64,000 bases of DNA from Sarocladium kiliense (Eukaryota; Ascomycota; Sordariomycetes; Hypocreales; Sarocladiaceae), in assembly GCA_030734395.1 (NCBI GenBank), contig JAUZTG010000048.1:2728001-2792000 (forward strand), written 5' to 3'. This document shows, one piece after another, positions 11,146-21,484 of the stretch. The number at the start of each line of letters is the position of its first letter. The stretch's first letter is position 1. A program made the translations under genes and the position numbers. The notes beneath the pieces are model-generated. The model searched no databases. It saw only the letters and a list, made by a program, of their open reading frames with translations, and was not told the DNA's origin.

Positions 11146-11826
11146 CTAGCCCTCGAGCGCCGGTGGTCCCAGATCAATACCTAGCTCCTCCAACAGCAGA
11201 TCATCCAACTTCGTTTCGTCCCGAGCGTACACCCAGCTTCCTGATGCCGTGCCCTCCTTGTCGCGTTGGGACTCTCCGCTGAGGCACCAGTCGTAGCGCT
11301 TCGGGCCAGAGATTGGTGAGGAGAGCCAGATCTGCTTGTTGGGGGGTTGCTTGTTGAGGACGTAGGTGCCACGGTCGGGGAGAGTGATGTTCATGACGCC
11401 GGCCTGTTAGGTTCGGTTGTTAGCGAATAACGAAGACATGTTTGGGTGGGTTGAATTGAAGCTTACCGAGTATTCGATGTCCAGCTCCTCTCGCTGTTCC
11501 TGAGCTTCCTCGCATACAGCCAGCAGCCTCTCCATGTACTCATCCGCAATCTCATGGTACTCGTTCTCGGACATTTCAACGGGAGTATAGCGTTTCTCAC
11601 TCGGTGGCGCCGACCGGTTGGGATTCTCGGTGTCGGGCATGATGCCCTTGTTGCGTGGGGAGCTGGTCGAGAAGAAGGTTGCCGTTCGACTGACCGAGCG
11701 AGGGAGGATCAGGGTTATCGGTCTGGCAGCGGGGCATCGTGAAATCAGGCCGGAGCTGCGGATTAGAGGGGATTGGAGGCTCCGAGTGGCGAGGCGGTTT
11801 GCCTGGGAGAGGAACTGTCGTGACAT
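11146..11826 (-). CDS. YFH1: Frataxin, mitochondrial
   Basis: An iron-binding allosteric activator of mitochondrial Fe-S cluster assembly, acting in the matrix with the NFS1-ISD11-ISU complex. Exon 1 is 11826-11467 and exon 2 is 11403-11146, giving 205 aa. The first 60 residues are Arg/Ser-rich with few acidic residues, a mitochondrial presequence (MSRQFLSQANRLATR). The frataxin fold starts near residue 83 with an acidic helix (SENEYHEIADEYMERLL). It continues through GVMNITLPDRGTYVLNKQPP, QIWLSSPISGPKRYDW and the C-terminal helix DLLLEELGIDL. A hydrophilic insertion of about 14 residues after RYDWCLSG interrupts the usual strand hairpin, as in other filamentous fungi (from memory). I chose the ATG at 11826; the open frame extends upstream, but that segment does not look like presequence. 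Confidence 0.96.
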
Positions 11827-12250
11827 GATCGTGGTGTAGCTTTCGAGACGTCGGGGAAGGGAGGAGGGTTCAATGCCTCTCGCGCGTAGTGGGAGGATCG
11901 GTAACGATACAAGAGTCTTCCGGGTCGGCAGGAGGCAATGCTTGTGTAGGTGATGGAGGTCAGAGATGATGGTTGAGGTTGTCGGATGAAGCTTCATCGA
12001 ACTCGGGGTCAAATACCGCCTGGGGTCAGGCAAACGTCACTCACCAGCTCCGCCCAATCGGGAACTGCAGCTGCGTCGCCCATCAACGAACGACCTGAGC
12101 TGCCGATCCGACTTGCCCCACCATAGCCTCGATGTTCCCTCATCATCATCAACGCCAATACACAACAACTCCAAGCTTGACAGCCCAGACGAATCTGCAA
12201 TATCATCGCAGTTCTTCGCAACGAGTCCAAAGCCGGATGCACCCGCCGTC
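11827..12250. promoter_or_regulatory. Divergent promoter region of frataxin and AP-3 sigma
   Basis: 424 bp between the two start codons. No specific operator was recognised. Confidence 0.45.
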
Positions 12251-12870
12251 ATGATCAACGCTTTCCTGGTCTTCAACGGCCAGGGCCAACCCCGCCTCAC
12301 CAAGTTCTATACTCAATTGGTCCGTCATTGCTCTGCAACCTGCGTAACACGCTTGACTAATTCTCCCTTTTACAGGAAACGAGCATCCAGCAACGCCTCA
12401 TCTCCGAGATTTTCACCCTCGTCTCCAACCGTCCCGCCGGCTCTTGCAACTTCCTCCCCCTCCCACCTCTCCTCGCCGCATCCTCCACCTCCGCCACCCA
12501 GAACGACGACGTCCCTAGCCTCGTTACGTACCGAAACTACGCAACACTCTACTTCATCGTCATTTCGACAGCTACAGAGTCCCCACTCGCCCTTATCGAC
12601 CTGATCCAGGTTTACGTGGAGGCCCTGGACCGTCTCTTCGAGAACGTGTGCGAGCTAGATTTGATCTTCAACTTCGAGACTTTACATGCTACGTTGAGTG
12701 AGATGATTATAGGCGGTGTCGTGGTTGAGACGGCGTTGGATAAGATCGTGGCCGGTGTTAAGGCGCAGGGAACGGTGGCGAAGAGGCCGGTGAATGAGGG
12801 CAGGAGTACGGGTATCGGAGCTGGGCTGGGGATGGGTTCCAACTTTGCATGGGCTGCAGGCGGGAGGTGA
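12251..12870 (+). CDS. APS3: AP-3 adaptor complex sigma subunit
   Basis: The small subunit of the AP-3 clathrin-type adaptor, which sorts cargo from Golgi/endosome to the vacuole. Exon 1 is 12251-12319 and exon 2 is 12376-12870 (intron GTCCGT...TACAG), giving 187 aa. The longin-like sigma fold is clear: MINAFLVFNGQGQPRLTKFY, then a region ending TYRNYATLYFIVI, LIDLIQVYVEALDRLFENVC, and ELDLIFNFETLHATLSEMI with VVVETALDKIV. The typical AP-3 sigma C-terminal extension is present as a Gly-rich tail. Its neighbours are frataxin (divergent) and a small mitochondrial-type gene (convergent), with no evident functional link. Confidence 0.95.
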
Positions 12871-13090
12871 TGAAGCACATCCGTGAGAGGGCTATTGGAA
12901 CACGTATAGAAGATAGAGAGGATTGTATTTGATCCCAAGATACCCAAGTCAAACCCAACAAATGACCCTATAACGTTACGAGGGTATACACTCCCCAACA
13001 ACGCCAGTCCAAATATGCAAGCCTAATGTTACAGCGTGTGTGTTTTTTGTACATGATATAGCATAACCCCCGTCTTGACGATCGAGTTGT

Positions 13091-13641
13091 TCATTTTTCG
13101 TTCTTCTTCGTTTCCGGCGGTGGTGGCGCCGAGCGTGGTCGTTCGTGACGCTTCTCGTTATCGAACACGCCGAAGATTGTGTTGAAGCTTTCGCGAATCT
13201 ACATAGACCGGTCAGCATACTACACTACGCTCACTGGAAGCACAACTGCAACATACCTCATCAGCTGGAACATATTTCCTCCCGTACCACTCAAACTCGG
13301 CATAGAACAGCAAATATATCATGGCCGCTGTGAAACTCCCCCGTCAGTACAATCCATCACGAAAAGCGAATCATGGGCCAAGCCTTACCAGTCAATGTCG
13401 CAAACTGCGCATACTTCACGCCCTTTTGCCATCGCGGCGCTCTTTGCGCCAGCACCACTCGCCGCTTGTACTTCTTCTCGAAGCGCAACTGCTGCTGCGG
13501 CGTGAGGTCCTCGAGATTCGGCGGCCACATCTTCCGAGCTTTGAATGGGTTGCTCGCGGTGCTGGAGATGCTGGAGCCGGCGCCGTGGGAGGTGACTTTA
13601 CTGAGAGGCTCGCGAGCCCGGCGGAGGAGTGTTGCGAACAT
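13091..13641 (-). CDS. Small predicted mitochondrial membrane protein, unknown function
   Basis: Three exons, 13641-13389, 13327-13257 and 13198-13091, encode 143 aa. I do not recognise a named family with certainty. The N-terminus (MFATLLRRAREPL) is basic and amphipathic, like a mitochondrial presequence. A motif KMWPPNLEDL follows, then a very basic stretch (FEKKYKRRVVLAQ), then one hydrophobic segment around residues 80-97 (FATLTAAMIYLLFYAEF). After that comes a hydrophilic tail ending in a proline cluster and lysines. The layout resembles small single-pass inner-membrane proteins. The 71-nt middle exon joins in phase on both sides, which supports the model. It is convergent with APS3. Confidence 0.8.
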
Positions 13642-16600
13642 GCTGGGCGGGTGGACTTGGGAATTGTGAGGGTTATGGTTTTGACGAGGGGATCATGACA
13701 TAGCTGGAAGAGCTGCACTGGCTTCGACTGATTCGGGGTCTTGTGAAGCCACAGGTGGCGGGTGCGGTTTCTAGCGCCACAAATCGTCCCACCGCTACCC
13801 TGCATTTGATCTTGTTGAGCCTCAACAGTGAGAAATAATATATCCCCGTACAACTAATTCATTCTGCTATTCCTCATGAGAGAACTTCAAATCTATGTCT
13901 CTGGTAATGGAGACTCTTGGAGTATATTCAGCTGTGCATCTAGTCATGATTGGCAGTCTCGCTGGGTCGTCAAAGCATGCCTCCAAAATGGTGTCCAGTC
14001 TCTACGTATAAGTGAACTCTCAACGCACCAGCAGTCAGGTCTCATGGCACAAGAGCGCCCCTTTTCTTCCAGGCAATCGCAAAGAAAACATGTTGCACAC
14101 CCTGAATTCGGCCTGGACGACGATCGCTGAGCGCAGCGACCAACTACCGGCATGGCCTCCTGAAATCCTTCAAAACTTACTTGCCCGTGCCACCCGCACT
14201 AAACGCTGCTCCTCCTCCCGTGACGACATGGTAGGCACCAGGGATTTTGTAGATCACAGCGAATGGGATCTCAGATCTCATAAGTCAACTTATGTGAGGT
14301 CGCCGCCGCAGAGGAACGTAAACGATTAACAATGCCAAAGTGCGGCACCCAAGGTCTGCATGAGTCCTTCACCTGTGCCTAGTGTAACCCGATGGCTTGA
14401 TCGCCAACTATCTTACTCCGTGTTTCGAAGAGACTAAGCATGACGTAGATGGGCCATGGCCGATCTGAGGAATAAGCTTGCGCACAAAGAAAGGCATGTT
14501 GCTACTATGAAGAAAACCTCGTACGAGTACCCTCCTAGTGTTTCTCTGGGCTGACGACCAGTCCACGCCGGAGCCGAGATGCCAAATCACGGCACCACCT
14601 TCTGCCCCAGCGATCGGAGTTGGCCTTGTGCTCACTGCTGAGGGGAAGCGGAGGATATTTTCTTGGCCGATGGCATTTCCTTGCTTCCGTCCCTTTTGTC
14701 TATTGGAGATATCGGGCGCATCCTGCAGCCGAGCGGAGTAGAGTCAGCCTGGAGGTAGAGGAGAAGGCTGGGTACAATAACGATCTCGGCCGCACTGCAC
14801 CGATCTAGGCGGACAACAACAAAAGGATTACCAAGAAGCAGTATTCCCGCTTTCTTCTGTTTTCGACTTCTGCCGCGTGCTGCGAGGCTCTAAGGACCAA
14901 AGCAGCCCGCCTAGCTAGCTCTTTAGCTTAGATGGGTAGCTTGATAGCCAAAAGGTCAGAAACAGATGTCGGTCTAGCTGCCGCTGTGCTCGGACACCCG
15001 ATGTGTGGCTTGCAGGAAGCTACTGCAGCCGCATTGATACGAAAATGGATGAACAACACGGGCCTTTTCTCCAATCCGGTTCCTTCCTCTCTCTGCCTTA
15101 CCAGCAGGAGTGTGTGAGAGAGCTTTGTCTCACAGCCGAGCAGCAAATAGACACAATGCCGACGGAGGACGCGTACTCTTCTGTCTCAGTCGCCCACCAC
15201 CCCTCCTCCTCAGCCGCCGATCGTGTACGAGCCCCGCCATCCTATTGTGTGCTCTTGAGCCCGTTCCTTGTGATGCTGAAGGCGCGGCATTTCTTGCGAT
15301 GGAGACCTGTCAACTCCTTCTTCGGGACTGGGAAGAACAAGACGGCGCTTGTCATGGCGGATCCCTCCAGTCGGTGAGGGGCGACCTACGATATTATCCC
15401 GAGCCTCCTTGACGTCATCCGAGCAAGCTTCTAGAGTTCGCTAGCCTCCTCCCCCCCCTGGTCCTGATATGAGCTGCCCACTATCAATGATTGTCGTCGT
15501 CCCGCAAGCAGGGTTTTTGCCGGCGCACCTCGCCGATAAGAGATTTTCCACTGCCAATGCTACAGTAGGAACTTCATTCAGGGCCAAGGAGTTTTCCCAG
15601 CCGCGTGATGCGTCTCATCAGCGAGACCAAGGACGCCGTTTGAAACGTGGGAGCTGGATCCTACGCCATTAGGCTCAGAGCCTTCTCACTCCAGCTCCAC
15701 CAGCTCACTCACTCACTCGCTCGGACGTTTTCAGCTGCTCTTCTCTGGGCACACATCGTTGCGACGATACACGTAAGTGCCTGTTTGTTGGCAGTGCAGG
15801 GTGAAGGTAAAGACGGGCTCGAGCCCTTGCTCCCATTGTCATTCACTGGCACTTCTTTCGCTCGCCTCTGAGATGTCGCCTTCGAGGTTGTGCGTACAGC
15901 AGTGACAAGACTAGGACGGATAACACGAGATTCTGTCCGCCACCAAACATCCCATCTCGTCAAATCAGGCTGCTGCCATGTTGCCTGCCCACCCTCCTCG
16001 CTCAGCGACGGGTTCCGCCCCCCACGCCCCCCCCTTCAGAGGGTCACCTAATCCAAGCCTGGATAAGCGCATGTGCCTGTCTGTGCCTCTTGTGCCTTCT
16101 TTGGCCTTGCTGTAAACGGCCCGTAGGAGACGAGCCCAGGGAGAAAAAGTGGTGTGGCTAGCAATTCAACAACACCTGCAAGCCAGGTCGTGTAATTGGA
16201 CCAACAGCACCTAATCTGCAGGTTTTCTTTATCCCCTTCGTCTCGTCAGTGTACTGCGCTGCCCCTACTTTGCCTTGCTCTGGCTCCCGATTCCCGCTGT
16301 ATGAGTTCAGTCTGCAGCTTCTGTATCTGGGTGGGAACTGAAAACAATTCGCCGACGCAAGCGCACCGCCTGATCTTCGTCAGCTCCCTCCCGCCCAGTG
16401 TGCATTGATCTGAGTCGTAGCCTGCAGCACTATTTTCTCTCATAGGCTGTGCTTTGAATAGTAACAATGGATGGCGGAGCAAAAGGCAGATCCTGAGGCA
16501 CAGCGACGTGCTAGCACAGCACAACACAGCACAGCATAGTCCATTGAGTCCAGACACAGAGCGGAACGCCAATATTGCTGCCACAGCGTGCCTCTAACGC

Positions 16601-17807
16601 ATCTCCACTGTGCCCGTTACGCCCAAGGATCCAGCCCGAAAAGGTACTTTGCACTCTGGCACGTTGTAAGTCAGGTATCGTGTTCCTTGCTTGCGCCGTC
16701 GCCCCCTCCTAGTCCCGCTGTGTTGCTGTTTTTTACCGAAACAAACAGCGCCGCCCTCATGACGCAAGCCGTTATCGAGACGTTTCTAGGCCCTTTCCCT
16801 TTTTTTCTTCGCTCGCACCTCATGGGCCAAGCGTAGTGGGACGCAGATCGGCGATGGAACAGCGCCAAGGGACATTGGACTGGGTCCTCTACCAGTAACT
16901 GTCGAAAGTCTCGGCGGCATCAGCAAGCTGGGAAAGGAGGATGGTAGCGAGGCTGGCTAGCTGCGCCGAGAGATTTGCTCACCACCGTGCCCGGTAGTGG
17001 TCATCACTCGGAGGGGCCAGCAAGGCAGGGAAGCGAATGATCTTGGGGGGGAACCAGCAACAGATCGTTCTGTAGAGTGAGCGGCCACCAAGACGACGCA
17101 GAGAAGGATGCGAAACTTGGCCAGAGCCGCCCGCCCCAAGTCCGCCCAGCTTAGACTAGCTGCATGAAAAAGCTGCAGCACGATGCAAGGCTGGCGGGCC
17201 CCCAACCTGTTCATGACAGAGGTTTGACGCGTTTCCCTCCCTGACCCCTGTCACCCGTTCTCTGCTTCCCAGCTCCTTCTCTCACCCCCATGTGCCGTAC
17301 CAAGCTGGATGTAGCTATGTAGTCTGTTCTCTACTCGAGCGAACCATGGCAGGCAGAGAAGGTGGGACTTCCTGGGGGCGGTCCAGAAATCCAACTTAAT
17401 CGCGCCGGTCTGCTGCTCCATCGGATGGAGCTCGCCATGAGCCGAACGCCTTTTCTCTTTTCCTCTAACCCCTGCCTGCCTTGCTTCTTGGACGTATCTG
17501 GATCCAGGCCAGCATCGGCTGGTCGTGATGAAGAGATCATAAACCCCACGCCAGCTCTTCTAGTCGTGCCATCAACGCTCGGCCGTTTCTTGATAGCTCC
17601 CGGCATCATCCCACCAACCCAGCTCAACCACCCGTCTGTCGTTCTCGGATCGCTTGCTTGCTTTGATTGCTTGCTGCAGGACAGCTTCATGTCGACCTAG
17701 CCTCAACAATCAGCGCTTTCGTTTATAGACATCGGCATCCTACGACGATCATTTCGCGATACCCAAATTGCGTACCTTCGATCTAGGCATATCGCGCGCC
17801 ACACACG
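13642..17807. other. 4.2-kb gene-poor stretch
   Basis: No ORF here shows recognisable protein content, and no splice-joined model convinced me. Composition is near the window average with pyrimidine-rich patches. Short imperfect cacagcac repeats occur near 16505-16540. It may hold the promoter and leader of the small secreted-protein gene at 17808 and/or non-coding transcripts. It is the longest gap in the window. Confidence 0.5.
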
Positions 17808-18300
17808 ATGCGCATTACCGCACTCCTGGCTCTGCTGGGAGCTGCGACACATGTCCTCGCGAACGCTCAACCAAAGCAACTACATGAACCTGTCGCCGTT
17901 GCCGTGGCAGCTCGTCTTGTCGACAGTGACGGCGGAAGCTCCCTCTGCCAAGTAGACGCCACCTCTGCTCTGAAAGGCCAAGCAACACCAGCACCAGCTG
18001 TCATCTCCGGCACCGAGCCAGAAAACGAGGCTTCCTGGAGAGGCGTCAACACCACGGTGACGGTGGAGGCAGGCGCCTGGTCAGGCAACACCACAAGTGA
18101 GTCATGATCCTGCACTTCTGACCGTACGACTCATACTGACCTTCATGGCAGACACACCTGCAACACCATTACCAACAGACGAAGCAGACACAACCGACTC
18201 GGAGCCCGCCGAGGTGACAGGCGGCGCTCTTCCACAACCCATGAAGGCCTCGGCCGCAGGGTTATTAGGCTTCTTCATCATGAGCCTGGTGATGCTGTGA
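17808..18300 (+). CDS. Small secreted protein with probable GPI anchor
   Basis: Two exons, 17808-18096 and 18152-18300, encode 145 aa. The N-terminus MRITALLALLGAATHVLANA is a classical signal peptide. The middle is low-complexity, rich in Ala, Thr, Pro and Glu, with N-glycosylation sequons (NTT). The C-terminus has a small-residue cluster (KASAAG) followed by a hydrophobic tail (LLGFFIMSLVML) with no charged end, the pattern of a GPI attachment signal. There are too few cysteines for a known fold. I infer a cell-wall or plasma-membrane surface protein. The intron acceptor at 18151 restores the frame into the GPI signal, which supports this model over the unspliced reading. Confidence 0.8.
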
Positions 18301-19046
18301 TGGACCTCCTGAAGACATGAAGGACCACCATCGGGATGGTGACGTTGACGACGACTGCGGAAGTTATTGGCATGACGAGGAGGACATTGAGAGGATACCC
18401 TGGTCATTGGTCCGGCGTTTTGGATATACCCTTGATTTTTTTTCTTTCTCTCTTTTCGGCATATGGCGGCAACTTTGTCCTCTGATGTTTAGACGCTCAT
18501 ATGAATAATGCGTAATGTGCGCGATGGGGAGGGGACAGCATTCCAAGGACGAAGCACATGAACGAGAGAAGGAGGACATAGAGATAGAAGACTCGGCATA
18601 ATGCCTAATCAACACATTTTGTTGTATTTGAGGTATCTTGATTCTTGAATGAGCGCAACGTGACGACTGGGTGAAGGCTCTGTCGGTCTTGCGCATGCGC
18701 TTCTTTGTGAGATGCAGCTAATGCTCCGGCGCGACGACGGCGTCCGAGACCGCTCCCAACAGACACTGTGGTGTCGTCTGGAGCCCAGGAAGTTTAAGGA
18801 TCCACAGCTTCATGATTTTGACTCCTTCAGAACCTGCTTCTCCGTGCCAGGCTGTCTGTGAAGCACTTCCTTCGGCTTAGCAGTATCTGGGCTCGGGGCG
18901 GCCTGTGCTGGCGGAGATAAAAGCCTCCACGGCCGCCAGGGTTCGTAGCTACGGCTCGTTCGGTTAGGGTTCGTGTTTGGCACTCGTCGCTATGCGGTGC
19001 TTTCTCGAAGTCTCGTATTTTGGTGGTGTGATGCTCAAGCTCGTAT
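18301..19046. other. Intergenic (convergent 3' flanks)
   Basis: It holds the 3' regions of the small secreted-protein gene and DPH3. No gene seen. Confidence 0.6.
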
Positions 19047-19360
19047 TCACGCAGCGACTGAGACTTGCGCTGCTCCCGAAGAAGGCGGCGGCTTCGGCAG
19101 ATCGTCCTGGACAGAAGTCAGCAAGTCCAGTCAAAGAGTTGGAACCCGAATTTGGGACGTACGAGATCGAAAATCACCCGGATCATGAGGCTGCAGCTGG
19201 GGCAAACAGCAATGTCCTCCTCGTCCCTCAGATCGTCGAGCATGATCTGGAATCTGTCGCCGCAGGGGCACGGGTAGTGGTACATCTGGAGAGATTCGTC
19301 GAAGGTCATATCTTCGATCTCGATCTCATCGTAGATGGCAAGCTCTTCGTCGTCCGCCAT
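19047..19360 (-). CDS. DPH3: Diphthamide biosynthesis protein 3 (CSL zinc finger)
   Basis: An electron donor to the Dph1-Dph2 radical-SAM step of diphthamide synthesis on eEF2, also known as Kti11 in tRNA wobble-uridine modification with Elongator. Exon 1 is 19360-19163 and exon 2 is 19106-19047, encoding 85 aa. The DPH-type zinc finger is complete: IEIEDMTFDE, then YPCPCGDRF (two Cys), then CPSCSLMIRVIFD (two Cys). The second exon supplies DDLPKPP plus a short Ala/Ser/Val tail, matching the family length. Without splicing the ORF would continue into an unrelated tail. Confidence 0.96.
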
Positions 19361-19874
19361 TTTGGCTGTGATTAATGATGATACTTGGTATTAGAGAGTT
19401 GGTATTGTGAAGTTGAAGTTGACTTGGAGACTTTGCCCCGCGGCGAAAAATTTGCCCCACTGTAACTTTTGTTTCACGGACATGTCAGGCGCTCAAATTC
19501 TTTAGTTGCACCTCTCTTGGGCTTCTTCTGAGATGGAAAACTCCCTACCAACTCAGGTGATCCGATTACGTAGTCAAATAGAATTGTGATAATGGTCATG
19601 ATGGGAATTGTCAAGCCTGGTATCGGCGAGGATGCTGAAGTATTGGTTCGAGTTTGTTTTGCGCTGTTCAGGGAATGGGAACTGGTATGCCATACATCAG
19701 CAGGTAGCGCATAGGGGCGACAGACTGATCGCCGAGAGGAGAATCAAGTGGCTACTTTCTAGTTCAAGTGTCAATCACTCATGAGAAAGCACAAGGACGG
19801 TGCAGACTCACAGGACAGGGCTAGTGGCATACATATACACTAATAGCGCCACCGTCTCTCAATAATAAGAACCC
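19361..19874. other. Intergenic, DPH3 promoter and tRNA upstream flank
   Basis: No gene seen. Confidence 0.6.
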
Positions 19875-19958
19875 GCCCGGTTAGCTCAATCGGTAGAGCG
19901 TCAGACTCTTACGAGTACTGCGATCTGAAGGCTGCGGGTTCGACCCCCGCATCGGGCT
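19875..19958 (+). tRNA. tRNA-Lys (anticodon CUU) with 11-nt intron
   Basis: The acceptor stem GCCCGGT pairs with ATCGGGC (one G-T pair). The D arm is GCTC...GAGC. The anticodon stem TCAGA/TCTGA encloses the loop C-T-CTT-A-A, interrupted after position 37 by an 11-nt intron (19912-19922). The T arm is GCGGG-TTCGACC-CCCGC, and the discriminator base is T at 19958. The internal A box and B box (GGTTCGACCCC) are both present. Confidence 0.96.
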
Positions 19959-19993
19959 ATTCCTATAATGCAAACGATTGATAACCGTTCTTC

Positions 19994-20004
19994 TTTTTTT
20001 TTTT
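19994..20004 (+). terminator. RNA polymerase III T-run terminator of tRNA-Lys
   Basis: Eleven consecutive T residues on the coding strand, 35 nt downstream of the tRNA 3' end. Confidence 0.75.
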
Positions 20005-21484
20005 GTGGTTTTGCTGCTGAGTGTGCTGGTGGTGAGGGCAGATATGAAGCTATGGTGATGTTATTTTTTTGTGCAACACTGACGGCAGGTGCTCCTTCCT
20101 GCAACGGCAACCCGGGCACGGGAACGGGCCGCACCACGTGGACCCGAGCACCTCCTTCCTTCTGCTTGTTTCCCTTGGATTCGGTCTTCTCGCATGCCAG
20201 TCTGGTTATTTGGACGCGCCTATTCTGGTTGAAGGGCAAGGCTCTGGGTCAATGTTGGTGTACGTGGTAGCATGATGCCTCTGGCCTGTCGAGCACTCGC
20301 TGTCTTGTGTGCTTCGGTGCTCTCTTACTTTCGTTGTCGTTTCAAGCCCGCTGTTCGTTCGAAAGCACTCTGGGAGAATAGGTCATAACAGTCCCTTAGT
20401 GCAACACAAGGTCGTTCTGGTGACCTCATGAGCAAGGAGCCCGATACTGCGTGGGTTCTTCCTCCATCGATGTCGTTGCTTGGATGACATCAATACAGAG
20501 GTTTGGGTCACTCTCAAGGAGGCGAATTGCGTCGAGAAGAGCATGGAGCATACTTACAGAGTAATCGAAGGCATACTAGCGTCTTTCTTTAATGCAAAAC
20601 AAGTTGCTGTTTTGACTACTATTTTACCTGCCATTCAGCTACTAGGCCAGCCTCCCTTCCAAGTTCCATCAATTCTCTCTGAGCATCTCTCGTCGTGAGA
20701 TATGGTTCCATTATTGATTTCACTCTGAGGCCTCAAAGTCATGCTGCAAAGTGAGCCAAAGGCGCAAGCATCAGGCATATGAACCGGAGTTGTCTAGCAT
20801 GGTGTATAATAGGACCCACGTGTCAGTGGAAAGTCCAAGCGAGACCAAGAACGAGAGAGGAACGCATTACCACAATAGTCATCGGAAAAGTAAGTAAGAT
20901 ACCTACCGGAATAGACCTTTCAGTCGCCAAGATGGGCAATATCTTGACATGTGAAAGGACTAACATGCAGGGGCCGGATGTTTGGAAATGGGTAGTGGAG
21001 GATCGGCCTCTCATTCTGCAATTCACTCCCTCGAATTTCTTTGTCTGCTTATTTTTGCTTCCTGCATTCTCGTCTTCCATATCAAGATAAAATCTGTAAC
21101 TCTACATTTAGCCTTCATCATAAACACATCCATCCCGGATTTTTGTATCCCACTGTTGGCCGTCTCCGGTAGTGGACCCAGCGCCGCAATCACATGTCGG
21201 TCGGGAACCTGGGGTAGTCGCAAGCCCGTGCGTGTGGGGTCCCCGTCCTGCACCAGCTCCCGCTTCGGCCGAGGCGTCCACCATCTCCCAACCACAAGCC
21301 ACTGCATCACGGATTCTTCACCTTTGCACAATCTTCCGCCCCTAGACAAGACACACGGCATCTCGAATTACACCTCATCGATCATGGCAGGCGACTAAGC
21401 TGCCTTGAATCACTCGACACCACATCCGGACGCAGTTCGCGTCCTACGTCACTCCCTCTCCTCCCTTCGGCCACGACTCCCATC
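20005..21484. other. Intergenic, upstream region of the ABC transporter gene
   Basis: Several short ORFs occur but none is recognisable. The last 150 bp are CT-rich, as expected for the promoter/leader of the gene starting at 21485. Confidence 0.55.

Noticed and set aside
11827..12033. Upstream in-frame extension of frataxin
   Set aside because: The frame is open and starts with ATG, but the residues do not resemble a presequence, whereas MSRQFLSQANRLATR at 11826 does.
13876..17700. Several 60-125 codon ORFs in the gene-poor interval
   Set aside because: They overlap on opposite strands, mostly have non-ATG starts, and show no coding signature or domain.
20480..20698. 72-codon ORF upstream of the ABC transporter
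   Set aside because: Its ATG start is isolated, there is no homology I recognise, and no splice partner was found.
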